Assembly: GCA_016709765.1 (NCBI GenBank)
Contig: JADJMD010000013.1
Location: 1 to 64,000 of the forward strand
Reading direction: 5' to 3'
Length of the DNA stretch: 64,000 nucleotides
From: Ignavibacteriales bacterium
GTDB taxonomy: Bacteria > Bacteroidota > Ignavibacteria > Ignavibacteriales > Ignavibacteriaceae
Below, piece by piece: positions 35,838-44,628 of this stretch. The notes beneath the pieces are model-generated. The model made no database searches. It saw only the letters and a list, made by a program, of their open reading frames with translations, and was not told where the DNA came from. Made by a program: the position numbers and the translations under genes. Position 1 is the first letter of the stretch. Every line of letters starts with the position of its first letter.

Positions 35838-38042
35838 TTACCTAATTAAAGGTGCAATTACAAGCGCAACCACTGACATTAATTTGAGTAAAATATTAAG
35901 TGATGGACCTGATGTATCTTTAAATGGATCACCAACTGTATCGCCAACAACAGCAGCTTTATGAGCATCGGAGCCTTTATAATACATTTGTCCGTTAATC
36001 TCAATTCCTTCTTCAAACATTTTTTTAGCGTTATCCCAAGCACCACCTGCATTTGCCTGAAATATTGCCATTAATACTCCAGAAACAGTAACACCAGCAA
36101 TAAGACCGCCAAGCATCTCTTTATCCCCAAGAAAACCAACTAAAATTGGTATAACAACCGCCAAAAGACCGGGCAGCACCATTTGTTTAATTGCTGAATT
36201 AGTTGAAATTTCAACACATTTACCATATTCGGCTTTTCCTTCTGCTTCCTCAAATATTCCAATATCTTCTTTAGACCATTTTGAATGCTCAACTCCATCA
36301 TTTTTTTTCATCACGCCAAGTGCAGCCTTTAATTGCGGAATTGTATTGAACTGTCTTCTAACTTCTTCAATCATCGCCATTGCGGCTTTTCCAACCGCTT
36401 GCATTGCAAGTGCAGAAAATAAAAATGGTATCATAGCACCCATCAACAATCCGGACATAACAACTGCTTTAGAGATATCTATGGAGGATAATTTGGCTGA
36501 GGTCATATAAGCACCAAACAAAGCAAGTGCTGTAAGCGCAGCTGATCCGATAGCAAAACCTTTTCCAATTGCAGCAGTGGTGTTTCCTACTGCGTCTAAT
36601 TTATCAGTTCTCGATCTGACTTCTTTGGGAAGTTCAGCCATTTCAGCAATTCCACCGGCATTATCAGATATAGGACCATAAGCATCAACCGCAAGTTGAA
36701 TACCAAGAATTGAAAGCATACCAACAGCAGCTATAGCGATTCCATAAAGTCCACCAAAGTTAAAGGCAACGATAATTGCAAATGCTAATACAATAATAGG
36801 TAGGGCGGTAGAAATCATACCAACGCTTAAACCTGCAATGATGTTAGTCGCAGCACCTGTAACAGACTGTCGGGTTATACTAATTACAGGACCTTTTCCA
36901 CTACCTGTATAATATTCAGTAATCATTCCGATCATTGCCCCGGAGATAATTCCAACAACAGTTGCGATAAATATTCCGGTTGACGTATAAAAATTTCCTT
37001 TAACCGGATCTGCCCATTGATATAATGGGTCTTGAAAATACCAGTTTTCGGGCAACAACCATTTTATGATAAACCAGGATGCAGCTATCATTAAAACTCC
37101 TGCAACAATGTTTCCGGTATTAAGAGCTTTTTGAGGATCGCCACCTTCTTTTACTTTAACAAAGAAGGTTCCTATAATTGATGCAATAATTCCCACACTC
37201 GCGAGAACTAATGGTAAAAGAACAGCGCCGAGTCCGCTAAACTTTATTCCGAACTCAGGAGTTAAAAAGAATGCGGCACCAAGAACCATAGTTCCAACAA
37301 TTGATCCAACGTATGATTCAAAAAGATCGGCACCCATTCCAGCAACATCACCAACATTATCACCTACATTATCTGCTATTGTAGCAGGGTTTAAATGATG
37401 ATCTTCAGGAATACCAGCTTCAACTTTACCAACTAAATCGGCACCAACGTCAGCTGCTTTAGTATAAATTCCACCACCAACACGTGCAAAAAGTGCAATT
37501 GAAGAGGCTCCAAAAGAAAATCCTGTTATAATTGTAATTACTTTTGTAAGATTTTCTTGAGTTGACATACCGTACATATCACCATAGATAATCATTAATC
37601 CACCAAGCCCTAAAACACCTAATCCAACAACACCTAAACCCATAACGGAACCACCGGCGAAAGCGATTTCTAAAGCTTTACCAATACTTGTTCTTGCAGC
37701 CTGAGTTGTTCTAACATTTGCTTTAGTAGCAACTCGCATTCCTATAAATCCTGCGAGTGCCGAGCAAAATGCACCAACCACAAAGGATAAACCCACAAGA
37801 GGAGATGAATCAGCTGAGTTTGCGCCGCTATAAGCTAACAGAATAGCAACAACAATTACAAAAAAGATTAATACTTTGTACTCAGCTTTTAAGAATGCCA
37901 TTGCACCTTCGGCTATATGTCCGGCAATAATTTGCATTTTTTCATTTCCAGCATCTTGTTTAGATATCCATCTTGAACGCCAAAAAGTATAAATTAATGC
38001 AACTACACCAAAAAGTGGAATGACATGAAATATTAAATCCAT
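35838..38042 (-). CDS. hppA: Membrane-bound pyrophosphatase (ion-pumping), potassium-dependent type
   Basis: Integral membrane pyrophosphatase that couples PPi hydrolysis to H+ or Na+ export, 734 residues and about 16 helices. Signature GGGIYTKAADVGADLVGKVE with NPATIADNVGDNVGDVAGMGADL gives the acidic Mg-PPi site (adjacent blocks). The alanine in AVGNTTAAIGKGFAIGSAAL, where potassium-independent enzymes carry lysine, places it in the K+-dependent class; H+ versus Na+ specificity cannot be settled by eye. GAGGAG precedes the start. It may save energy by using PPi from the biosynthetic genes around it. Confidence 0.95.
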   Translation of the reverse strand: MDLIFHVIPLFGVVALIYTFWRSRWISKQDAGNEKMQIIAGHIAEGAMAFLKAEYKVLIFFVIVVAILLAYSGANSADSSPLVGLSFVVGAFCSALAGFIGMRVATKANVRTTQAARTSIGKALEIAFAGGSVMGLGVVGLGVLGLGGLMIIYGDMYGMSTQENLTKVITIITGFSFGASSIALFARVGGGIYTKAADVGADLVGKVEAGIPEDHHLNPATIADNVGDNVGDVAGMGADLFESYVGSIVGTMVLGAAFFLTPEFGIKFSGLGAVLLPLVLASVGIIASIIGTFFVKVKEGGDPQKALNTGNIVAGVLMIAASWFIIKWLLPENWYFQDPLYQWADPVKGNFYTSTGIFIATVVGIISGAMIGMITEYYTGSGKGPVISITRQSVTGAATNIIAGLSVGMISTALPIIVLAFAIIVAFNFGGLYGIAIAAVGMLSILGIQLAVDAYGPISDNAGGIAEMAELPKEVRSRTDKLDAVGNTTAAIGKGFAIGSAALTALALFGAYMTSAKLSSIDISKAVVMSGLLMGAMIPFLFSALAMQAVGKAAMAMIEEVRRQFNTIPQLKAALGVMKKNDGVEHSKWSKEDIGIFEEAEGKAEYGKCVEISTNSAIKQMVLPGLLAVVIPILVGFLGDKEMLGGLIAGVTVSGVLMAIFQANAGGAWDNAKKMFEEGIEINGQMYYKGSDAHKAAVVGDTVGDPFKDTSGPSLNILLKLMSVVALVIAPLIR

Positions 38043-38063
38043 TATGCTCTCCTCAAATCGAGT

Positions 38064-38660
38064 TTATTCTGATTCTTTATTTAATTTATCTAGATTTTTT
38101 AATCGGCTGAAGGCACTAAGCATTTTATTGTATCCGTCCGAAATAAAACTTTCTACAAGTATTGTGCTTATTTCAAAGGATTTTTTAAGTTGCATAAGAT
38201 CATTTTCATCAAAGTCAGATAAAACATAGGATGCAAGATTTCCTGATTCAAAATCATTACCTATCCCTATTCTTAGTCTAGAAAAATCATTGTTATTAAG
38301 ATGATAAATAATTGAACTTAAACCGTTATGTCCGCCATCTCCGCCAGATCTTCTAATTCGAATATCAGATAGATTTAAGCTGATATCATCAACAATGACC
38401 AAAATTTTAGTAACATCAATTTTATAATGGTTAATACAATCTAAAACTGCTAAACCACTATTATTTACATAGGTATCCGGCTTTATTAAAACGAATGGGA
38501 AACCTGAAAATTCCCCTTCTGCAAAATGATACTCGAATTTTGAAGCTTTGTAAGACAACAATTTTTTGCTACAAAAATAGTCAAGGAACTGGAACCCAAC
38601 ATTATGCCTGTTATTTTTATAACGGCTACCCGGATTTCCAATTCCAACAATTACATGCAC
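38064..38660 (-). CDS. pth: Peptidyl-tRNA hydrolase
   Basis: Recycles peptidyl-tRNA released from stalled ribosomes. 198 residues, MHVIVGIGNPGSRYKNNRHNVGFQFLDYF as two adjacent blocks, with the catalytic histidine in NRHNVGF; the VLIKPDTYVNNSG and LVIVDDISLNLSDIRIR blocks carry the conserved Asn and Asp, and GGDGGHNGLSSI is typical. Third gene of the prs-rplY-pth unit, 7 bases after rplY. Confidence 0.95.
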   Translation of the reverse strand: MHVIVGIGNPGSRYKNNRHNVGFQFLDYFCSKKLLSYKASKFEYHFAEGEFSGFPFVLIKPDTYVNNSGLAVLDCINHYKIDVTKILVIVDDISLNLSDIRIRRSGGDGGHNGLSSIIYHLNNNDFSRLRIGIGNDFESGNLASYVLSDFDENDLMQLKKSFEISTILVESFISDGYNKMLSAFSRLKNLDKLNKESE

Positions 38661-38667
38661 TTAAAAA

Positions 38668-39309
38668 TTATTCTTCTTTATCCTGTGGCTTACCTTTAGC
38701 TATAACTTCAGGTTCAGCGGTTCCCTCAGCTTCACCTGCAACAGGTTCAGCCACTTTTTCAACTTTTGGATGTGTTACTGATGCAATGATAGATTCAGGT
38801 GAATTAAGAATATCAAAATTTTCAAACTTTAGATCACCTACATGAATAGCTTGCCCAAGCTTCAGTTCAGTAACATCAATCTCTAAATGTTCTGGGATAT
38901 CTTTCGGTAAACAATCAATTTGTAGTTTATGAAGGGTATGTTGCAATATCCCGCCTTCTTTAATTCCAATAGCATTACCAACTAATTGAACAGGAACTTC
39001 AATTTGAATTTTCTCACCCTTTTTAAGACCTAACAAATCTATATGAACAATTTTTTCTGTAACGGGGTCAAATTGAACATCTTTTATAATACAATCTAAT
39101 TCTTCGTGCCCATCAACATTAAGGGTGATTAAACTTGTTTTTGATGTGAACACGAGAGGATGAATTGCTCTTTCTGAAAATTGCACTGGCAGTGGTTCAT
39201 GATGTTTTGAATAAAATATTGCAGGAACCTTTCCTTCTTTACGTAAAGCGCTTCTTGATGCCTTATCAATTTTATTACGCTTCTGTGCTTCTATTATTAC
39301 TTTCTCCAT
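38668..39309 (-). CDS. rplY: 50S ribosomal protein L25/general stress protein Ctc
   Basis: 5S rRNA-binding protein in the long two-domain Ctc/TL5 form, 213 residues. The N-terminal L25 domain has RNKIDKASRSALRKEGKVPAIFY; the C-terminal TL5 domain includes HIDLLGLKKGEKIQIEVPVQLVGNA in adjacent blocks. It ends in a charged, alanine/glutamate-rich tail (VAGEAEGTAEPEV). Lies 17 bases after prs on the same strand, the order usual in this group. Confidence 0.94.
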   Translation of the reverse strand: MEKVIIEAQKRNKIDKASRSALRKEGKVPAIFYSKHHEPLPVQFSERAIHPLVFTSKTSLITLNVDGHEELDCIIKDVQFDPVTEKIVHIDLLGLKKGEKIQIEVPVQLVGNAIGIKEGGILQHTLHKLQIDCLPKDIPEHLEIDVTELKLGQAIHVGDLKFENFDILNSPESIIASVTHPKVEKVAEPVAGEAEGTAEPEVIAKGKPQDKEE

Positions 39310-39326
39310 TTTAACTCCGGGTCTTA

Positions 39327-40271
39327 TTAACCTTTATCTATATTAAATAATGAACTAATTGATTCGTTTTTATAAGTTCTTCTAATTGCTTCGCCAAATA
39401 ACGGTGCTGCTGAAATCTTTACAATTCGGTCAGATGCATTTTCATTAAAATTTATTGTATCAGTAACAAAAAGTCTATCTATATCACTACTGTTCAAACG
39501 CTCTATTGCAGGCCCTGAAAGCAACGGATGAGTAACCGCACCATATATCTTTTCTGCACCTTTAGCTTTTAGCGCTTTAGCAGCGCCAACAAAAGTACCA
39601 GCAGTATCTATCAGATCATCTACAAGTAAAATATCCTTGCCTTCAACTTCGCCAATAATATTCATCACTTCAGCAAGATTTTGTTTTGGTCTTCTTTTAT
39701 CGATAACAATTAAACCGGAGTGAAGCATTTTTGCATAAGCCCTGGCAATTTTAATTCCACCAACATCTGGTGAAACAACTGAAAGATTATCAGACAAGTT
39801 ATTTAAATGATCCAGAAAAATTGATGATCCATAAAGGTGATCAACCGGCAGATCAAAAAATCCTTGTATTTGCGAAGCGTGCAAATCCATTGTCATCACT
39901 CTATCAGCACCCGCTTCTGTAATAAGATTAGCCATTAGTTTTGCTGTAATAGAAACACGAGGCTGATCTTTTCTATCCTGTCTTGCGTATCCAAAATAAG
40001 GAATAATTGCTGTTATTCTTTTTGCAGATGCTCTTCTGGCTGCATCAATCATAATTAAAAGTTCAATAAGATTTTCAGCAGGTGGATTGGTTGATTGAAT
40101 TAAAAATATCTCCCGTCCTCTGATGTTCTCACCAAACTTCACCCAAATTTCACCATCGCTAAATCTTTTTAACTCAAGCATTCCTAAATTAACACCAATC
40201 GACTCTGCAATTTTTTCCGCTAAAGGAACATTTGAAGTTCCTGCAAAGATCATATAACCGCTTGATGACAT
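39327..40271 (-). CDS. prs: Ribose-phosphate pyrophosphokinase
   Basis: Makes PRPP from ribose 5-phosphate and ATP for nucleotide, His and Trp synthesis. 314 residues: FSDGEIWVKFGENIRGREIF, IPYFGYARQDRK, TMDLHASQIQGFFD, VSPDVGGIKIARAYA and the PRPP-binding loop ILLVDDLIDTAGTF. All catalytic loops are intact. First gene of the prs-rplY-pth unit. Confidence 0.96.
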   Translation of the reverse strand: MSSSGYMIFAGTSNVPLAEKIAESIGVNLGMLELKRFSDGEIWVKFGENIRGREIFLIQSTNPPAENLIELLIMIDAARRASAKRITAIIPYFGYARQDRKDQPRVSITAKLMANLITEAGADRVMTMDLHASQIQGFFDLPVDHLYGSSIFLDHLNNLSDNLSVVSPDVGGIKIARAYAKMLHSGLIVIDKRRPKQNLAEVMNIIGEVEGKDILLVDDLIDTAGTFVGAAKALKAKGAEKIYGAVTHPLLSGPAIERLNSSDIDRLFVTDTINFNENASDRIVKISAAPLFGEAIRRTYKNESISSLFNIDKG

Positions 40272-40370
40272 TTGAAAAATGCTCTATTAAAATTAAAAAT
40301 AGGTGTTAAATATAAACAATGAGGTAAGTTATGTCAATAAAATTAAATGCTTATAAATCTATAAAACAAT

Positions 40371-41033
40371 TTAATCTTTCTTCTTTCGGATAAGAAAGAA
40401 AATAACAATTAAGAGAACTAAACCTGCAAGAATATAAATCCAATAAGGCGTTTCTTTTAGTTTAAATGGCTTAAACGTAACGGAAATCGTTTTACCTCTT
40501 CCAATTTCGGATAGTGAATATGACCAGGTTAAATTATTACCAGACTTATTAGTTGCGTTGTGAGTGATAATATCGCCACGAATTTCATAATTATACGTAA
40601 CATAATAAGCACTTCCATCCATCCCAAAACCAGTGGTAACAGGTGGAATAAATTGTGAAAATATTTTTTGTCCCGAGGCACCGTCTTCAAGCAAAAATCT
40701 GGATTGTGAGAATGCATTAGCGGTATTTAAAGAATCAACATTGTTAAAACTGAGCTGGATATTTGCATGAACTGTTGAATCTGTAGTATCGGAAAAAGTT
40801 ATAACATCGATTATCTTTACAAATTCTGAAGAAAACTCGCTTCTTATTGAATCAGGATTAAATAGTTCTAAATTTAAAATTGTAGCTACACTGCTCGTAT
40901 CAGAAAACTTCATCCAATAATTAATTTCCATATTCCCCGAACCATCGGGATAAATTGTTGTATTCTGTACATAGTTTAAACAACCGGTTAACATTAGAAG
41001 TGTTAGCAGCAATGATAAGATTAACTTTTTCAA
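40371..41033 (-). CDS. Lipoprotein with C-terminal membrane anchor (LppM-like), unknown function
   Basis: 220-residue protein. The start appears to be TTG at 41033 (MKKLILSLLLTLLMLTGC), giving a lipobox cysteine at residue 18 with no better ATG upstream of it. The mature domain is beta-rich (YPDGSGNMEINYWMKFSD, NIQLSFNNVDSL, SYSLSEIGRGKTISVTFKP) and is followed by a transmembrane helix (YWIYILAGLVLLIVIFFLI) and a basic tail RKKKD. A lipid anchor plus a C-terminal membrane segment resembles the LppM-type layout. Function is unknown. Divergent from the FmdB gene. Confidence 0.6.
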   Translation of the reverse strand: MKKLILSLLLTLLMLTGCLNYVQNTTIYPDGSGNMEINYWMKFSDTSSVATILNLELFNPDSIRSEFSSEFVKIIDVITFSDTTDSTVHANIQLSFNNVDSLNTANAFSQSRFLLEDGASGQKIFSQFIPPVTTGFGMDGSAYYVTYNYEIRGDIITHNATNKSGNNLTWSYSLSEIGRGKTISVTFKPFKLKETPYWIYILAGLVLLIVIFFLIRKKKD

Positions 41034-41136
41034 TTTATTAATTTCTAATTATTATGTGATGAATTTTAACAAACCAAATTTATAGAACATTCTATAATTA
41101 TTCATTATGTTTGCCTTTAAATTTTAGGAGATTGTT

Positions 41137-41418
41137 TTGCCAACTTATGAGTATAAGTGTTTGAAGTGTGGAAATAGATTTGAAATTTTTCAATCTATGA
41201 AAGATGAGCCAACAAAAAACTGTCCTGTTTGTAATGGTGAAGTTAAAAGATTAATTAGTGCGGGTGCGGGTGCAATATTTAAAGGAACTGGTTTTTATCA
41301 TACCGATTACAAAAATTCATCTAAACCATCAGAGACAAAAACTGCTGAAAAAGTTAAACCTGTCGAGAAATCAACAACAGAAATTAAGACTGTTAAAAAA
41401 AATACTGCTGATAAATAA
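41137..41418 (+). CDS. FmdB family zinc ribbon protein
   Basis: 93-residue protein with a TTG start following AGGAG. The N-terminal MPTYEYKCLKCGNRFEIFQS and NCPVCNGEVKRLISAG form a four-cysteine zinc ribbon (CLKC, CPVC), the FmdB-type regulatory domain. The remainder GTGFYHTDYK is a conserved tail followed by a low-complexity Lys/Thr/Glu stretch. Function is poorly known; some homologues are suspected regulators. It lies convergent with the protease-propeller-barrel gene. Confidence 0.85.
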   Translation: MPTYEYKCLKCGNRFEIFQSMKDEPTKNCPVCNGEVKRLISAGAGAIFKGTGFYHTDYKNSSKPSETKTAEKVKPVEKSTTEIKTVKKNTADK

Positions 41419-41445
41419 TTTCTTTTCAGCAGCACTTTATTTTAA

Positions 41446-44400
41446 TTAAAAATCTGCTCCGATTGAAAAATAGAAAATAGGTTTTGCAAATTTATCAACA
41501 TGATAAGCCCAAGCCACATCAAATCTTAAGAGAAAATAGAGGAAGAATACACGCGTACCAACACCTGTGCCCATTAGTAAATCTTTACTAACAACATTTC
41601 CATTTTCATCTTTATTAAAAAACTGCAACTTACCTGTATTATTCCATGCTGATCCAATATCTATATAAGCCACACCAAGAATATTACTAAATAAAATTGG
41701 TATTGGACCCGGAACAAGGTATCGAATCAAAGGAAATCTAAGTTCATAGTTCATTAAAAAATATTTAGAACCAATCTGCTCAGAATAATTAAAACCACGC
41801 ATAGGTAAAACTGCTGTTAAAAAAGCATAATCACTTGTTGACTCAATTGGAATTTCTGAGGTAGCAAAGGATCTGTTAATCCAATTTTCAATTCCACCAA
41901 GAAAAAATCTTTGTGCATTTGATCCACCAGAATAACCACCCGAAAATCTCATTACAAAAGAGTAGTCAGTCCAGAATCTTAAATAGGTTCTATAATCACC
42001 GCTAAGCGTGTAGAAACTTAATTTTTTATTCCCAATTCCTGGATTACCATAAGCTTCAACTCTATATCTAGTCCCTTGTATTGGTGATGTGTATCCCCAC
42101 ATAACATTATCGTGAACAAATGCTAAAGATGGTATAATAAAAGAGGCTTCATCTGATGGAATGGATATATCATCAAGATTTTCTCCTTTTACATTTAACC
42201 AGCTTAACCCGCCTTCAAATCTATAAAAACGATTTAACGGCAAACTGGCTGAAATTGTTGCGCCATAGCTTCTGTATCTATAAAGATTAATAAAATTACC
42301 TCTTACTAGATTTACGAATCTTGCAGTATGATAACCCTGAACTCCATAATCAACTCTTCCGCCGAGATAATAATAAGCCAAACCGTAATCGCTGTTCTTC
42401 AAATCAATTTGCAAACCGGTAACTCCAACCAACCGATGATCACCTAAAACATCACTAAAAGAAAGGACTGTAGTTCCAATTAATCCATAGAAAGTGCTGT
42501 AACCAGCATTAGCGTAAATCAGATCAGGACCAAATGTAATTTTATATTTGTTTACACGATAATTTCCGTTGTTATCTAAATTATCTTTTGGAATAAATAA
42601 TGAATCGTTTGCATAAACTTTTTCCTGTGATGAATCTTGTTTACCAAAAACAAAATTAGAAAAATCTCTTCCGCTGCTTTTTGATGATGAATCTACCTCA
42701 ACAACATCACCCGTAAATATTTTAATTTCATCATCTTCAACATCGCTATTATTCTGTACAATAGTATTAGTATCAGTTTGGTCTTTAATGATCTTTATTT
42801 CAGACTTTCTATTTCGTTGCTCTTCTAATTTTGTAAAGTACAATGTGGGTGTAAGCTTATCAAGTTTAGTTTTTGTTTCAAATGGATTATCAAGCATAAA
42901 TATATTATATACTGATTCATACAAAGTAGAAAAAACTAATTTCTTTGTGTCTTTTGATAAAGACAAATGATACAAACCGGTTAAAGAATTTGTAATCGGT
43001 TTTAATGGAGAATTTAGTACGGAGTTTTCAGATCCATTTTCTGCAAGCGATTTTGTATAAATATTATTTATTCCGTTTTGATCCGAAATCAAAATTAAAT
43101 TCTCACCATTGGCTTCTTCTCTTGGTGATGTTTCATCACTTAATGGAAGATCAGTTATCCTAACTGTATTGTTATTTGATAGTTCATATTTGTAAATATC
43201 TTTTTGCGAGTAATTATGGTTCGATATTTTAAAATCATCAGGTAAATTTCTTCCATCAAGATCATCTCCTCTATCTGATGAAAAATAAATTGCCTTGTCG
43301 TCATGTGACCACGCAGGATCAGAGTCACTAAAAATATCATTTGTTAAATTTTTTGTTTCACCGGTTTGAAAACTATAAATATAAAGATCAGATTCACGCG
43401 TATTTTGTCCAATAAATGCAAGGGTTTTTCCATCATTGGACCATGTTACACTTTCAACCGCTTCAAAATTAATATCAAGAATTTCTTTATCTCCGGATTC
43501 AACATCAAAAATATAAATTGCATCAAAGCCGCTTCTCTTTGCCGATAAAGCTATTTTGGTTCCATCAGGCGACCACGTTAATCCTGGAGTTAAAATATTT
43601 AATTCTTCAAAATCAGGTGTTTGATTTCCTTCAACAATCCTCTCAAGTGTTTTTCCGGTCAAAGCATCCATAATATAAAGACCGAAATAGTAATCACGAT
43701 TTGAGATAAACGCTATCTTATCACCTTGTGGTGAAAGTGTTGGAGAAGTATTATAAAATCCTTTATCTTTTTCAGGATCAGTTAATCTTTTTGCAAAATC
43801 TTCCGGATCATCTCTTAAAGCAACATCAGGCCAAAATGTTTTTTTAATGTCTTTTCTCCAGCGCTCACCTAATTCTTTAGTATCAATTCCTAAAGTGGCT
43901 TTAATTCCCTCTTCAACGCTACCGACACCTTTTATTTTATTTACTAACTCGCCAATTTTTTCTTTGCCATATTTGTTTGCGATATAATAAAAAACTGATT
44001 GTCCACCACGGTAAGCAAAATAACCGCCAAGCTGATTTATTTCAGGTAAATATTCACTTACCGCAGCATCACGTATAAACATATCTGTATCAACGTCCCA
44101 ACCAAGCGCTTCGTACTCCGCTAATCCTTCGCTAAACCATAACGGAAATTGTAGTGAAATATTATTTGCGATAATGTTCTGAATTGAACCGCCATAAAAC
44201 ATATCATTCATTACTGCGTGGGTAAGTTCGTGATGAATTAAATGACGAAATTGCTTGTAAGATCCTGTAAACTGAATTACAACTCTATTTTTAAATAGCT
44301 CTGTAAACCCCTGTATCCCTTCACTTAAATATTGATCGATTACATTAGTTTCTTGAAATTCATTTTGAGAATTGAAAATAATTATCGTAACCCGATTGTT

Positions 44401-44628
44401 AACTCTATAATTAAGTGTTGATTGAATTGAGGTAATAGCATCTTCAGCAGCTTGGGCTGTAAATTCTGTAAGAGACTCACCATCCTGCGAAAAGTATATA
44501 TCAAAATGTTTAGTTTGGATATAGTACCAATCATAATCCTTAATATGAATTTTATTTTTTCCAAATTGCCCAAATGCTGCAACGGAACAGAAAATAAATG
44601 ATGCTAAAAAAAGTTTTACTACCTTCAT
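41446..44628 (-). CDS. Gluzincin metalloprotease - TolB-like propeller - Omp85-type barrel protein
   Basis: 1060-residue three-part protein. After a signal peptide (ending AAFGQ), residues about 25-285 form a peptidase MA-like gluzincin domain: zinc motif H133-E-L-T-H137 in HHELTHAVMND and third ligand E167 in WFSEGLAEYEA. Residues about 290-600 hold PD40/TolB-like propeller repeats (SPTLSPQGDKIAFISNRDY, LTWSPDGTKIAL, VTWSNDGKTLAF, PAWSHDDKAIYFSSDRGDD). After a linker rich in D/S, residues about 700-1060 look like an Omp85 barrel: RFFLGG, MRGF at 943-946 (the VRGF/Y loop equivalent), YELRFPL, VAYIDIGSAW and a terminal aromatic strand ending GADF. POTRA domains are absent. The start overlaps the rnr stop by 4 bases (ATGA), downstream of tamB, so it may act with TamB. 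AAGGAAGCAGG precedes the start. Confidence 0.8.
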   Translation of the reverse strand: MKVVKLFLASFIFCSVAAFGQFGKNKIHIKDYDWYYIQTKHFDIYFSQDGESLTEFTAQAAEDAITSIQSTLNYRVNNRVTIIIFNSQNEFQETNVIDQYLSEGIQGFTELFKNRVVIQFTGSYKQFRHLIHHELTHAVMNDMFYGGSIQNIIANNISLQFPLWFSEGLAEYEALGWDVDTDMFIRDAAVSEYLPEINQLGGYFAYRGGQSVFYYIANKYGKEKIGELVNKIKGVGSVEEGIKATLGIDTKELGERWRKDIKKTFWPDVALRDDPEDFAKRLTDPEKDKGFYNTSPTLSPQGDKIAFISNRDYYFGLYIMDALTGKTLERIVEGNQTPDFEELNILTPGLTWSPDGTKIALSAKRSGFDAIYIFDVESGDKEILDINFEAVESVTWSNDGKTLAFIGQNTRESDLYIYSFQTGETKNLTNDIFSDSDPAWSHDDKAIYFSSDRGDDLDGRNLPDDFKISNHNYSQKDIYKYELSNNNTVRITDLPLSDETSPREEANGENLILISDQNGINNIYTKSLAENGSENSVLNSPLKPITNSLTGLYHLSLSKDTKKLVFSTLYESVYNIFMLDNPFETKTKLDKLTPTLYFTKLEEQRNRKSEIKIIKDQTDTNTIVQNNSDVEDDEIKIFTGDVVEVDSSSKSSGRDFSNFVFGKQDSSQEKVYANDSLFIPKDNLDNNGNYRVNKYKITFGPDLIYANAGYSTFYGLIGTTVLSFSDVLGDHRLVGVTGLQIDLKNSDYGLAYYYLGGRVDYGVQGYHTARFVNLVRGNFINLYRYRSYGATISASLPLNRFYRFEGGLSWLNVKGENLDDISIPSDEASFIIPSLAFVHDNVMWGYTSPIQGTRYRVEAYGNPGIGNKKLSFYTLSGDYRTYLRFWTDYSFVMRFSGGYSGGSNAQRFFLGGIENWINRSFATSEIPIESTSDYAFLTAVLPMRGFNYSEQIGSKYFLMNYELRFPLIRYLVPGPIPILFSNILGVAYIDIGSAWNNTGKLQFFNKDENGNVVSKDLLMGTGVGTRVFFLYFLLRFDVAWAYHVDKFAKPIFYFSIGADF

